From contig DATNPH010000015.1 of NCBI GenBank assembly GCA_036703315.1, positions 1 to 21,916 of the forward strand: DNA of 21,916 bases, in the 5' to 3' direction. The notes below the pieces were generated by a model that worked only from the letters and a program-made list of their open reading frames with translations, was not told the DNA's origin and did no database searches. This document shows positions 6,548 to 14,168 of this stretch, one piece after another. The position numbers and the translations under genes were made by a program. The stretch is from DATNPH01 sp036703315. Its GTDB lineage: Bacteria; Cyanobacteriota; Cyanobacteriia; Cyanobacteriales; Coleofasciculaceae. Position 1 is the first letter of the stretch; every line of letters begins with the position of its first letter.

Positions 6548-7606
6548 TCACGCAAGGACAGCCGCTGGTTCAGGCCAACGTCCCACGGCTTTTCCAATCA
6601 CGGCCATTTCCTTCACCAAGCGGTCAAACCGATCTGGCGTCAAGGACTGAGGCCCATCAGATAACGCTTTAGCAGGGTTGGGATGAACTTCAATCATCAG
6701 CGAGTCAGCACCACCTGCGATCGCAGCCAGTGACATTGCCGGAACATATTCATATCGACCCGTGCCGTGACTAGGGTCAATCATGATAGGTAGGTGAGTG
6801 AGCGATCGCAACACAGGTATGACCGCCAAATCCAGCGTATTCCGGGCGTACTGCCGCTCAAATGTCCGGATTCCGCGTTCACACAGAATCACATTCGGGT
6901 TCCCTGCCGCCAGAATATACTCCGCCGCCATCAACCATTCATCAATCGTGGCTGACATGCCTCGCTTCAGAAGCACAGGTTTCTCCTGCGCCCCGACTTT
7001 TTTGAGCAGCGAGAAATTCTGCATGTTACGGGCACCCACTTGCACAACGTCCGCCACTTCAGCAATCTTCTCGACATCCGCCGTGTCCATCACTTCAGTA
7101 ATGACGCCCAAACCCGTCGCTTCCCGCGCTGCTGCCAGTAAGCCCAAAGCACTCTCCCCGTGACCTTGGAAGGCATAGGGTGATGTCCGAGGCTTGTAGG
7201 CACCTCCCCGCAGGAACTGAGCACCCGCTGCTTTAACTCGACGTGCTGTCTCAATAATCATTGCCTCGTTTTCCACTGAACAGGGACCGGCGACAATGAC
7301 CACAGGATGATGCTCACCGAAGTGAACAGGCCCATCAGGAGTTGGCACGACTACTTCACTCGCTTCCCCGTGACGAAACTCACGGCTAGCGCGTTTATAG
7401 GGTTTCTCAACCCGCAGCACTTGTTCTATCCAGGGGCTAATTTCCTGAATTTGGAGCGGGTCTAAATCGGCAGTATCACCAACAAGACCTATGACGACCT
7501 TGTGCTTACCAACAATTTTTTCCGGAGTCAGGCCCCATTCGCTCAATTCCTGAGTGACGTGAGAAACTTCGGCTTCTGGAGAGCCGACTTTCATTACCAC
7601 TATCAT
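6548..7606 (-). CDS. aroF: 3-deoxy-7-phosphoheptulonate synthase (DAHP synthase, type I-beta)
   Basis: This enzyme condenses phosphoenolpyruvate with erythrose 4-phosphate, the first step of the shikimate pathway to aromatic amino acids and, in cyanobacteria, to quinone and tocopherol precursors. The 352-residue length fits the type I-beta class with an N-terminal ferredoxin-like regulatory domain (about 1-70) before the barrel. Catalytic and metal-binding signatures are GPCSVE (107-112), YKPRTSP (137-143), KRG (214-216), CERG (242-245), DPSHGTG (277-283) and EVHPN (306-310). It lies 90 bp downstream of the PAM68-like gene on the same strand and may be cotranscribed with it. The symbol aroF is the common one; some annotations use aroG or aroA for this class. 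Confidence 0.95.
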   Translation of the reverse strand: MIVVMKVGSPEAEVSHVTQELSEWGLTPEKIVGKHKVVIGLVGDTADLDPLQIQEISPWIEQVLRVEKPYKRASREFRHGEASEVVVPTPDGPVHFGEHHPVVIVAGPCSVENEAMIIETARRVKAAGAQFLRGGAYKPRTSPYAFQGHGESALGLLAAAREATGLGVITEVMDTADVEKIAEVADVVQVGARNMQNFSLLKKVGAQEKPVLLKRGMSATIDEWLMAAEYILAAGNPNVILCERGIRTFERQYARNTLDLAVIPVLRSLTHLPIMIDPSHGTGRYEYVPAMSLAAIAGGADSLMIEVHPNPAKALSDGPQSLTPDRFDRLVKEMAVIGKAVGRWPEPAAVLA

Positions 7607-7672
7607 GATGTTAGAGTCCCTGGCAAAGTGCTTATGTTCTTAATGTAGGGTTTAAAGATTAAGGGTTGGAAA

Positions 7673-7708
7673 GTTGAAAGTTATGCCTGTAACCGACTAA
7701 CCTTCAAC
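7673..7708 (-). terminator. Possible weak hairpin at the end of the PAM68-like gene
   Basis: GTTGAAAGTTA (7673-7683) can pair with TAACCTTCAAC (7698-7708), an 11-bp stem with one G-T type pair and a 14-nt loop. It overlaps the stop codon of the PAM68-like gene, and no U-run follows in the minus direction, so termination is uncertain. Confidence 0.25.
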
Positions 7709-8176
7709 CTTACTTTTTTTACCAGCCGATCGCCACGCTGATGTCATTCGTCCCAGGTTCGTGGTGAACTCTCGCCAACCTAACACCGTCCCTGGAATCT
7801 CTTCATCCCAGGAAGCAGAGAGAACGCCATAGCTCAATCCCAACACCCCTAAGCCAAAAAAGCCCATACTCACGAGAACCACCGCTACGTTAGGCAGCTT
7901 CAACCCAAGGTTTGTCACCAACAAATAGCTGACAAAAAATGTACCTATGCCCAAAACTGTTGGAGTGCCGCATAGCAGAGCCATCCGACGCACCATTCGC
8001 TTGCTTACCACCTCTGGAATCGCCATCGATTCCTTCGACGCAGCCGTTGGCTTGTCTGTCTTCTCTGTCTTAGAAGCCGTTTGACTAGCCACTGGATTCG
8101 GTGGAGTTTTAGCAGCTTTTTTGTGCTTTCTCTTGGGTTCAAACGGCAAGCGATCGTCCGATGGTTCAGTAGACAT
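7697..8176 (-). CDS. PAM68-like photosystem II assembly protein (DUF3464)
   Basis: PAM68 proteins help early photosystem II assembly at the thylakoid membrane in plants and cyanobacteria. The 159-residue product fits: a charged, Lys/Pro/Thr-rich cytosolic N-terminus (1-55), then SKRMVRRM before two transmembrane helices (about 66-88 and 96-119), then the conserved SASWDEEIPGTVLGWREF segment and a basic tail. It starts 16 bp after the rpsO stop, so the two are probably cotranscribed, an arrangement that links ribosome and photosystem production. No strong Shine-Dalgarno precedes the ATG. The family call is confident. Confidence 0.9.
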   Translation of the reverse strand: MSTEPSDDRLPFEPKRKHKKAAKTPPNPVASQTASKTEKTDKPTAASKESMAIPEVVSKRMVRRMALLCGTPTVLGIGTFFVSYLLVTNLGLKLPNVAVVLVSMGFFGLGVLGLSYGVLSASWDEEIPGTVLGWREFTTNLGRMTSAWRSAGKKSKVEG

Positions 8177-8192
8177 AAGTTTTAAATAGTGT

Positions 8193-8462
8193 CTATCCGC
8201 GAATACCTAAGCGTTGAATCAACGCTTGATAACGCTGTACATTTTCATTGCGAATGTAGCTTAGTAAGCGCTTCCGGCGACCAATCATCTGCAACAATCC
8301 GCGTCGGGAAGAATGATCCTTTTTGTTGATTTTCAGGTGCTCACTCAAGCGATTAATGCGTTCGGTAAGCATGGCAATTTGGACTTCTGCCGACCCTGTG
8401 TCGGTTTCATGTACCTGGAAGCCATCGATAATTTCGTGTTTGCGCTCTTGGGTCAGACTCAT
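8193..8462 (-). CDS. rpsO: 30S ribosomal protein S15
   Basis: The 89-residue length is exactly typical of bacterial S15, a primary 16S rRNA-binding protein of the 30S platform. Hallmarks are the N-terminal helix (ERKHEIIDGFQVHETDTGS), AEVQIAMLTERINRLSEHL, the HSSRRGLLQMIGRRKRLLSYI segment that contacts rRNA, and the C-terminal YQALIQRLGIRG. The gene leads a likely two-gene unit with the PAM68-like gene. A 14-bp tandem repeat lies in its upstream spacer. Confidence 0.98.
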   Translation of the reverse strand: MSLTQERKHEIIDGFQVHETDTGSAEVQIAMLTERINRLSEHLKINKKDHSSRRGLLQMIGRRKRLLSYIRNENVQRYQALIQRLGIRG

Positions 8463-8556
8463 GGGTAGGGTTAATTTGTAATAATCCAGCAGTTTTCTAT
8501 GTTATCACTTTGACCACTGGGGTTGAAAGGTGATTTGTGGTTAGTGGTTAATGGTT

Positions 8557-8598
8557 AGTAGTTAGTGGGGAGTAGTTAGTGGGGAGTAGTTAGTGGGG
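8557..8598. repeat. Three perfect 14-bp tandem repeats
   Basis: AGTAGTTAGTGGGG occurs three times in succession (8557-8570, 8571-8584, 8585-8598). Degenerate GTTAGTGGTTAA-like copies lie just upstream (about 8539-8556). The array fills the gap between the end of ruvX and the rpsO promoter region. The copy number is likely to vary between strains. Confidence 0.85.
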
Positions 8599-8603
8599 AG
8601 CTT

Positions 8604-9077
8604 TTAAAACTTTTCCTCCTGTCCCTTGTCTTTTTCTTTCTCGCTGTTTAATTTGGCTAAGCGGCGGATATCCAGCCACTGTTGCAAAATGATGGCAGCC
8701 GCCTTGCGGTCAATCAGACCTTTATTTCGGGAAGGCGATCGCTTCTGTGCTTTCAGGAGTTCTTCTGCCTCATAGGAAGTCAGTCGTTCATCCACATACT
8801 CTACAGGTAGCTGGAGCGCGGCTGCTAACCTTCTGGCGAACTTTTGCACCTTTAGTGCCTGGGTGCCTATCGTTCCATTCATCGTATACGGCAAACCGAC
8901 AACCAGTACCTGCACTTGCCTGTATTCAACTAACTCTCGCAACTGGGCAACATCTTGATCAAAGGAAGTACGCTCGATCGTAGTCAGACCAGTAGCAATT
9001 AGACCCGTGCCATCACATCCCGCTACACCGATGCGCTTGCTCCCCACATCCAACCCCAGCGCCGAGATTTTCTGCAT
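8604..9077 (-). CDS. ruvX: RuvX/YqgF-family RNase H-like nuclease
   Basis: YqgF/RuvX proteins have an RNase H fold and are implicated in 16S rRNA 5'-end processing or Holliday-junction resolution. The 157-residue product shows ALGLDVGSKRIGVA at the N-terminus (catalytic Asp near residue 10), VVGLPYTMNG, VDERLTSYEAEELL (Glu near 97) and the final catalytic Asp in GLIDRKAAAIILQQWL. I chose the ATG at 9077 because AGGAG lies 4-5 bases before it; the in-frame GTG at 9080 would leave only one base of spacing. The charged C-terminal tail is lineage-specific. The gene follows the GNAT gene by about 130 bp. Confidence 0.93.
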   Translation of the reverse strand: MQKISALGLDVGSKRIGVAGCDGTGLIATGLTTIERTSFDQDVAQLRELVEYRQVQVLVVGLPYTMNGTIGTQALKVQKFARRLAAALQLPVEYVDERLTSYEAEELLKAQKRSPSRNKGLIDRKAAAIILQQWLDIRRLAKLNSEKEKDKGQEEKF

Positions 9078-9209
9078 CACTCTCCTTTTACGTGAGTTTT
9101 CTTCACTCGAAGATGGGGGCAGGGGTGAAGGTCTGTTGCTAGTCCTAGGGTTAAATTGAGCAATTCTCCCCTCCCCCCTTCTCTTAATCTCCCACTCCTC
9201 AAAGCCTCC

Positions 9210-10460
9210 TCAGTTTCGAATTTCTGGAGACTCAACAGGGGGCGTCACCTCCTTAAGAAGCGCACTCGGTGGCGTTGATACAGGAGATACTTCCGTTGTT
9301 GAAACCGCTGGGTGTTTCTTTGATAGCGATTGCCACCAACTGATGCGACTGGGTATGGGGGTACGTGCTCGCTGTAGCCCCTGAAGGACCTCTGACCACT
9401 GTAATCCTTCCAGAGAGACGGGTTTGGCTTCCCGCAGCTTATGCCAGACAGAACGTGACATCAGCAAAATATGGTCAATTTGCTCTGCTCCCAGCTGTTT
9501 TAGAAATTCTTCTCGCTCTGGTTGATAGTCAGCAGAATCTAGCAGCAGCGATTGTTCGGGTAAGTCTTGAACAACTCGTGCCATTTGAGAGAGCAATTCT
9601 GGATAGAGAAAGGTGTAAGCTGGATGAACCGTCAGATGCGCTTTGTGAGATTTAGAGCCATCACGACACAGCTTTAGTTGAAAATAGCCTATTGCTGCTT
9701 TACGTTGCGGTTCAAATACATAGGCACTGACAACCTCGGTATGACTGAACCACTGCTGGACGCTGGACAGGAATGCCTCAAGGAAACCTGTTTTAAAGTC
9801 TTGGATGTGGCGATCAAAAACCTGGCGTACCAAGGGTGGCATCGACATCGTATCCAGATGATAAAGCAGCTGGGCATCAGCATTACTCACCGGGAGCAGG
9901 TTGGGCAGATCTGGCTCGTGATCAGCCAGTTTTTGGAGCAGTTCTGGTGCGATCGCCCAATACGTCAACTGCGCTAAAGGCTGAAATCCATTTTGCCGAT
10001 AAAGCGCCAGTGTAGCTTTGTTGTGGATATTGACTTCTAGTAACCAGGTTCTTGCCTCCCAAATCGCCTCGAAGCAATGGCGCAACAGCCCAGAGCCAAT
10101 ATCTACAGTTGCCGATTTGTTTTCGAGATTATTTGCCGTTGCATCAACTACCACCTGCTCCACCCGCCAAGTGCTGCGAGTGCGATTAAACGGCGAAATC
10201 TTGATCAACCCGCGAATCTGTTGGAGTGCTTCCGCTACATAAACACAGAACGCATACCTGTAAGGATTGGGGAACCAACTCAAAAATTTCAGCAGTCCAT
10301 ACCAGTGTCGAAACTGCTGTATTTGCTCAATGAAGTCAACTGAACAACTGTTGCTATCCGCCTCAGTTGCCCCTGTGGCGAGTTGTTCGATTCCCTCCAA
10401 ATCACGGTATTGGATGGGGCGAATCAGATTCTTCGCGTTTTCTGAAACAGGTGAAGTCAT
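9210..10460 (-). CDS. Tandem GNAT-like N-acetyltransferase
   Basis: The 416-residue product starts with a GNAT domain (about 12-170): LIRPIQYRDLEGIEQLA, strand RGLIKISPF, the acetyl-CoA loop region VVVDATANN...DIGSGLLRHCF (about 103-130) and the motif B-like LEVNIHNKATLALYRQNGF (141-159). The second half (about 185-370) looks like a second, diverged GNAT-like fold with TVHPAY and EREEFLKQLGAEQ. The substrate is unknown. The tail after 370 is Pro/Ser/Thr-rich and probably disordered. I recall homologues of this long form next to ruvX in other cyanobacteria, which supports a conserved neighbourhood. No clear ribosome binding site is seen. Confidence 0.8.
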   Translation of the reverse strand: MTSPVSENAKNLIRPIQYRDLEGIEQLATGATEADSNSCSVDFIEQIQQFRHWYGLLKFLSWFPNPYRYAFCVYVAEALQQIRGLIKISPFNRTRSTWRVEQVVVDATANNLENKSATVDIGSGLLRHCFEAIWEARTWLLEVNIHNKATLALYRQNGFQPLAQLTYWAIAPELLQKLADHEPDLPNLLPVSNADAQLLYHLDTMSMPPLVRQVFDRHIQDFKTGFLEAFLSSVQQWFSHTEVVSAYVFEPQRKAAIGYFQLKLCRDGSKSHKAHLTVHPAYTFLYPELLSQMARVVQDLPEQSLLLDSADYQPEREEFLKQLGAEQIDHILLMSRSVWHKLREAKPVSLEGLQWSEVLQGLQRARTPIPSRISWWQSLSKKHPAVSTTEVSPVSTPPSALLKEVTPPVESPEIRN

Positions 10461-10808
10461 TTTGGGTACAGGTGCTCTTGAAGCTGATAGCAGCAGACAC
10501 GACCAACAGGCTTACACTGCAACTAGCAAATTGCAAGACTGAGGTTACTGCCAATATATTAACGATTTTCCCACCATTCCACTGTCCCCGTTACTACGGC
10601 TTACCCAACTAAACTTCAAGTATGACTGGGGTCTTCCCGTTGTATCAGGTAATCTTGGTTTTGAGAAGAGGAATTGTTCATAAACATTTGTAAACTATTA
10701 AACAATTAAGTGTATTCCTGCTCACCAAAATTTCTGCTGCGTCTTCAAAGGGATGCAGCCTCTTCCCGGAAACGTACTCCGGGACTTCCACTGTGTTAGG
10801 AGTTTCTA
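10461..10808. other. 348-bp divergent intergenic region, GNAT / cruF
   Basis: I find no convincing gene here. The region must carry promoters for the minus-strand GNAT gene and for cruF. Visible structure: a 7-bp inverted repeat AATTGTT/AACAATT (10672-10678 and 10701-10707) around an AT-rich core, which is a possible operator or promoter area; a small CCCGGA/TCCGGG hairpin (10765-10770 and 10778-10783); and AGGAG at 10798-10802, a good ribosome binding site 6 bp before the cruF ATG. Confidence 0.5.
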
Positions 10809-11756
10809 ATGAAGCAACTTGTTAATCTTGAGCGCTTTTTCCTTATTGGTCATGTTTTTGCAATGGTCTTTGGGATAGCGGGGCTACTGATCGTTGTACC
10901 CAATCCAGAAGTGATCGCGGGCTTAGGATCGTTTGGGCAGATGGTGTTTGGGTGGTCAATGTCTGGGGGGGGAGTCATCAATATCCTTCTGGGTGCGGCA
11001 GCTGTAGCGATTTATGCCTACCGAACCCTGGGATTGTGGCAATGGCTCACATTCATGGTTCCTGCTGTTTTTCTCTCTTTGGGCAGTGAACTGCTGGGCA
11101 CCAGTACGGGCTTTCCCTTTGGGGAGTATGGCTACTTAAGTGGCTTGGGCTACAAGGTGGCTGGACTTGTCCCGTTCACCGTTCCCCTTTCCTGGTTCTA
11201 TATGGGATTTACTTGTTATCTGCTAGCTCGTGCCGGCATCAATGCCACTGTGAAAGCCGGGAACTCTATCAGCATTCTGCGTCAGCTTGGAGCGATCGCA
11301 TTAGGAGCAATACTCCTGACATCCTGGGACTTTGCCCTCGACCCAGCGATGAGCCAAACCGCTTATCCGTTTTGGCACTTTGGACAAATAGGCTCCTTTT
11401 TTGGAACACCCTACCGCAACTTTGCCGGCTGGATCGCAACGGGTGCCTTGTTTATGACTGTGGCAGCCTTTTTCTGGAAGAAAACGCCAATTGCCTTATC
11501 ACGTCAGCAGTTGACAATTCCTCTGGTTGTTTACCTAAGTAACATTGCTTTTAGCGCTGTAATCACTTTGTTGGGTGTTGGGCTTTGGATTCCAGTAGGG
11601 TTGAGCGTGCTTTTTGGTGTCGCTCCTGCTGTGATTCTGTGGTGGATGGCTTCATCTACGCCAACACCAACGGCACCCGACCAAGGAGAAAGCGCTGAAC
11701 TTCAGCTCCAGACGACTAAAGTGCCAGTGGCACCAGTAGGAGCTATGCCCAAGTGA
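10809..11756 (+). CDS. cruF: Carotenoid 1',2'-hydratase CruF
   Basis: CruF adds water across the psi end of gamma-carotene derivatives, a step toward myxol and myxol glycoside (myxoxanthophyll) in cyanobacterial membranes. The 315-residue polytopic protein has about seven or eight hydrophobic segments and family-typical polar motifs between them: ELLGTSTGFPFGEY (94-107), TSWDFALDPAMS (171-182) and FFGTPYRNFAGW (197-208). The ribosome binding site AGGAG is 6 bp upstream of the ATG. The C-terminal 45 residues are Pro/Thr-rich and variable. The stop codon overlaps the cruG start by 4 bp, and that partnership strengthens the assignment. Confidence 0.92.
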   Translation: MKQLVNLERFFLIGHVFAMVFGIAGLLIVVPNPEVIAGLGSFGQMVFGWSMSGGGVINILLGAAAVAIYAYRTLGLWQWLTFMVPAVFLSLGSELLGTSTGFPFGEYGYLSGLGYKVAGLVPFTVPLSWFYMGFTCYLLARAGINATVKAGNSISILRQLGAIALGAILLTSWDFALDPAMSQTAYPFWHFGQIGSFFGTPYRNFAGWIATGALFMTVAAFFWKKTPIALSRQQLTIPLVVYLSNIAFSAVITLLGVGLWIPVGLSVLFGVAPAVILWWMASSTPTPTAPDQGESAELQLQTTKVPVAPVGAMPK

Positions 11757-12994
11757 GTTGGTTTACAACTACAGTCAGCGGTTCAACCGCATTATTTTCA
11801 CCATCAACCGCTGGCTTCCTAGCATTAGTGCTGTTACTTATCCAGACACCAGCCGTTTTCCTTCTGCTCTCACGCCTGAGCAAAGGTCCTGGGCGTCGTC
11901 TTCCTATCGAACCCAACACCGCTACACCAGAACAACTGGGTGCTGTTAGTGTAGTGGTTCCTACACTCAACGAGCGATCGCGCTTGACGCCCTGTCTCGT
12001 CGGCTTAAGTCATCAGAGTTACGAAGTTCGAGAAATCATCGTCGTAGATAGCCGCTCAACCGATGGGACACCAGAACTGGTGAAGGATGCCCAAGAAAAA
12101 GACCCTCGGTTTCGCCTGATTACGGATGATCCCTTGCCCCCTGAGTGGGTAGGGCGTCCTTGGGCATTGCATACGGGTTATTTACACAGTTCCCCTCATA
12201 GTGAGTGGATTCTGGGAATGGATGCTGATACTCAGCCGGTCCCCGGACTCGTTGCTGGTCTCGTCAAGGCAGCCCAAGCGGAGAACTTTGACCTTGTGTC
12301 CCTGTCACCACAATTCATCCTCAAGTATCCAGGGGAGTGGTGGCTACAACCAGCGCTATTGATTACCTTGGTCTACCGATTTGGTCCAACTGGTATCAGT
12401 AGCGAGACGCCGGAACGGGTGATGGCGAATGGACAGTGTTTTCTGTGCCGTCGCGATGTCTTGACGAATCTGGATGGCTATACGAGTGCTAGGGGGTCTT
12501 TTTGCGATGATGTTACCCTCGCTCGTTATGCTGCCGCTCAAGGATATAGGGTAGGGTTTCTCGATGGCGCAAGGGTTGTGAAGGTGAGGATGTATGAGGG
12601 AGCCAAAGAAACCTGGGAAGAGTGGGGGCGAAGTCTTGACCTCAAAGACGCCTCTTCCTCCGGTCAGCTGTGGAGTGATTTGTGGCTGCTTTTGAGTGTT
12701 CAGGGTCTTCCCCTACCGATGTCCCTAGTTTTTCTTGGCTACTTGGGGATGGGAATTTCCTCACCCTTTGTCACGGCAGCAGCTGGATTGAACTTATTCT
12801 TGCTGTTGATTCGCTTTGCTTTACTCTTAGCGATCGCGCCCTCTTATGATCGCACTCAAGCCTCGCCTCGGTCGTCCTGGCTATTCTGGCTTTCTCCTTT
12901 AGCCGATCCGCTAGCTGTCATGCGAATTTTCCTGTCTGGTATCCGCCGACCCACTCAATGGCGGGGTCGGAGTTATAAACAGGCTGAAGCTTAA
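11753..12994 (+). CDS. cruG: Carotenoid 2'-O-glycosyltransferase CruG (GT2)
   Basis: CruG transfers a sugar to the 2'-hydroxyl of myxol, completing myxol glycoside after CruF. The 413-residue membrane-bound family 2 glycosyltransferase has an N-terminal transmembrane helix (about 20-40), then VVVPTLNERSRL (68-79), VVDSRSTDGTPEL (97-109), the DXD-type DAD (157-159) and an acidic CDDV (251-254) as likely catalytic base, followed by two or more C-terminal transmembrane helices. The GTG start overlaps the cruF stop codon (GTGA), and AGGAG at 11738-11742 precedes it, so the pair is translationally coupled. The sugar donor cannot be read from the sequence. Confidence 0.9.
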   Translation: MSWFTTTVSGSTALFSPSTAGFLALVLLLIQTPAVFLLLSRLSKGPGRRLPIEPNTATPEQLGAVSVVVPTLNERSRLTPCLVGLSHQSYEVREIIVVDSRSTDGTPELVKDAQEKDPRFRLITDDPLPPEWVGRPWALHTGYLHSSPHSEWILGMDADTQPVPGLVAGLVKAAQAENFDLVSLSPQFILKYPGEWWLQPALLITLVYRFGPTGISSETPERVMANGQCFLCRRDVLTNLDGYTSARGSFCDDVTLARYAAAQGYRVGFLDGARVVKVRMYEGAKETWEEWGRSLDLKDASSSGQLWSDLWLLLSVQGLPLPMSLVFLGYLGMGISSPFVTAAAGLNLFLLLIRFALLLAIAPSYDRTQASPRSSWLFWLSPLADPLAVMRIFLSGIRRPTQWRGRSYKQAEA

Positions 12995-12995
12995 A

Positions 12996-13078
12996 GGATG
13001 AAGGATGAAAAAATTAGGCGATCCGCTAGTTACTCAATACTGGATACTGGCCTGGATTTTATACTTCATCCTTCATCC
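12996..13078. terminator. Inverted repeat between convergent cruG and rnhA
   Basis: GGATGAAGGATGAA (12996-13009) and TTCATCCTTCATCC (13065-13078) are perfect 14-bp arms separated by 55 nt. They lie between two convergent genes and could form a two-way transcript-end structure. The arm sequence resembles a repeat I recall from other cyanobacteria, so it may instead be a dispersed element. Confidence 0.45.
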
Positions 13079-13107
13079 CTCACACTTCATAGTTTGTCTA
13101 GCTTTGT

Positions 13108-14025
13108 CTACTCGTAATCTGTCGCTTTGACTTGATCGACCCGTTCCAGTTGCCAGAGAATTTGATTGCCTTCGCGTCGTACCCGTGAAACAATCCAGTT
13201 GCGCCAAGGCCAGTGGTCGCCCCTACTGGTCACGGCACTGGCGTTGACATCCATTAAGTCAGCTAGTTCAGAACTGCTAATTAGGTAGCCCTGACTAGCA
13301 ATTTCATCGGCAATGCGTAGAGTTTCAACTAGGTTACGGAGTTGAGCAACTCTCACCTCACGGGGTAATTCGTCAATCGCACCAACAGGGGAAGAAACAG
13401 GTGAATCCATCATGTCTACGTCAGAGGTGGGTAGGCTCATTTGTATGGTTTTGTAAGCTAACTCAGAAGCAGGGTTTGAATCTGATACTCCTGTTACCGG
13501 GAGGTTAATTGCTGAGGAAATTAATTGTGGACTATGTGGATTATCCAGGGCAATCGCCTGCTCTAATGGCAAAGGCTTGCCAATGGCAAACGCACGAGCG
13601 ATCGCATCACAACGCTCATTTCCCTCATTACCACTGTGTCCTCGGACATACTGCCAATCCACAATTGAGGAATTTAGCTCATCAAGAGTCTCCCATAGGT
13701 CTTGATTTAAGACTACTTTTCCCTGCGCGGTTTTCCAGCCTTTCTTTTTCCAACTCTTAACCCATTTAGTAATACCGTTTTTGACGTATTCGCTATCAGT
13801 ATAGAGGGTGACTGGTTGAATTTGTCCAGAAGCCCTCAGCAGCTTCAAAGCATGAACTGCCGCTTGCATTTCCATGCGGTTGTTAGTGGTCTGAGCTTCA
13901 GCACCACCCATTTCATAAACGGAGCCATCAGTGAAATAAACTACAGTACCCCAGCCTCCTGGACCAGGGTTACCTATGCAAGCTCCATCAGTGTAAAAAG
14001 ATTTGATTTGGCGAGTAGGAGGCAT
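13108..14025 (-). CDS. rnhA: Ribonuclease HI with C-terminal DNA-binding-like extension
   Basis: RNase HI cuts RNA in RNA-DNA hybrids, for example Okazaki primers and R-loops. The first 150 residues are a complete catalytic domain: YTDGACIGNPGPGGWG (Asp13), NNRMEMQAAVHAL (Glu52), LYTDSEYVKNGI (Asp77), the basic handle WVKSWKKKGWKTA, VRGHSGNEGNERCD (His130, Asp140). Typical RNase HI stops near 150-160 residues; this one runs to 305. After a Ser/Pro-rich linker (about 155-225), residues 228-300 contain SSSELADLMDVNASAVTSRG and WPWRNWIVSRVRREGNQILW, which resemble a helix-turn-helix unit. The extension probably targets nucleic acid. The gene is divergent from dnaX. Confidence 0.95.
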   Translation of the reverse strand: MPPTRQIKSFYTDGACIGNPGPGGWGTVVYFTDGSVYEMGGAEAQTTNNRMEMQAAVHALKLLRASGQIQPVTLYTDSEYVKNGITKWVKSWKKKGWKTAQGKVVLNQDLWETLDELNSSIVDWQYVRGHSGNEGNERCDAIARAFAIGKPLPLEQAIALDNPHSPQLISSAINLPVTGVSDSNPASELAYKTIQMSLPTSDVDMMDSPVSSPVGAIDELPREVRVAQLRNLVETLRIADEIASQGYLISSSELADLMDVNASAVTSRGDHWPWRNWIVSRVRREGNQILWQLERVDQVKATDYE

Positions 14026-14168
14026 GGAAGTTTAAGTCTTGGTTTCAATTCACGTATAACTTCTGACTAGCCTAGGCGCTGGCAGCTAAGATCGTAAAAT
14101 CGCATTGGCTGGGGATACTGGTCATACGATACACCAAACCTCGATCAAATTCTCTCGCACTGTGCCTC

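Noticed and set aside
6464..6672. Plus-strand open frames across the aroF 3' end
   Set aside because: They are antisense to the conserved aroF C-terminus and run through a repeat hairpin.
8539..8598. CRISPR-like array
   Set aside because: The repeats are 14 bp, directly adjacent and without spacers, so this is a simple tandem repeat.
10267..10612. Open frames on the plus strand across the GNAT start and the intergenic region
   Set aside because: They begin inside the antisense of the well-supported GNAT gene, have no ribosome binding site and show no protein-like pattern.
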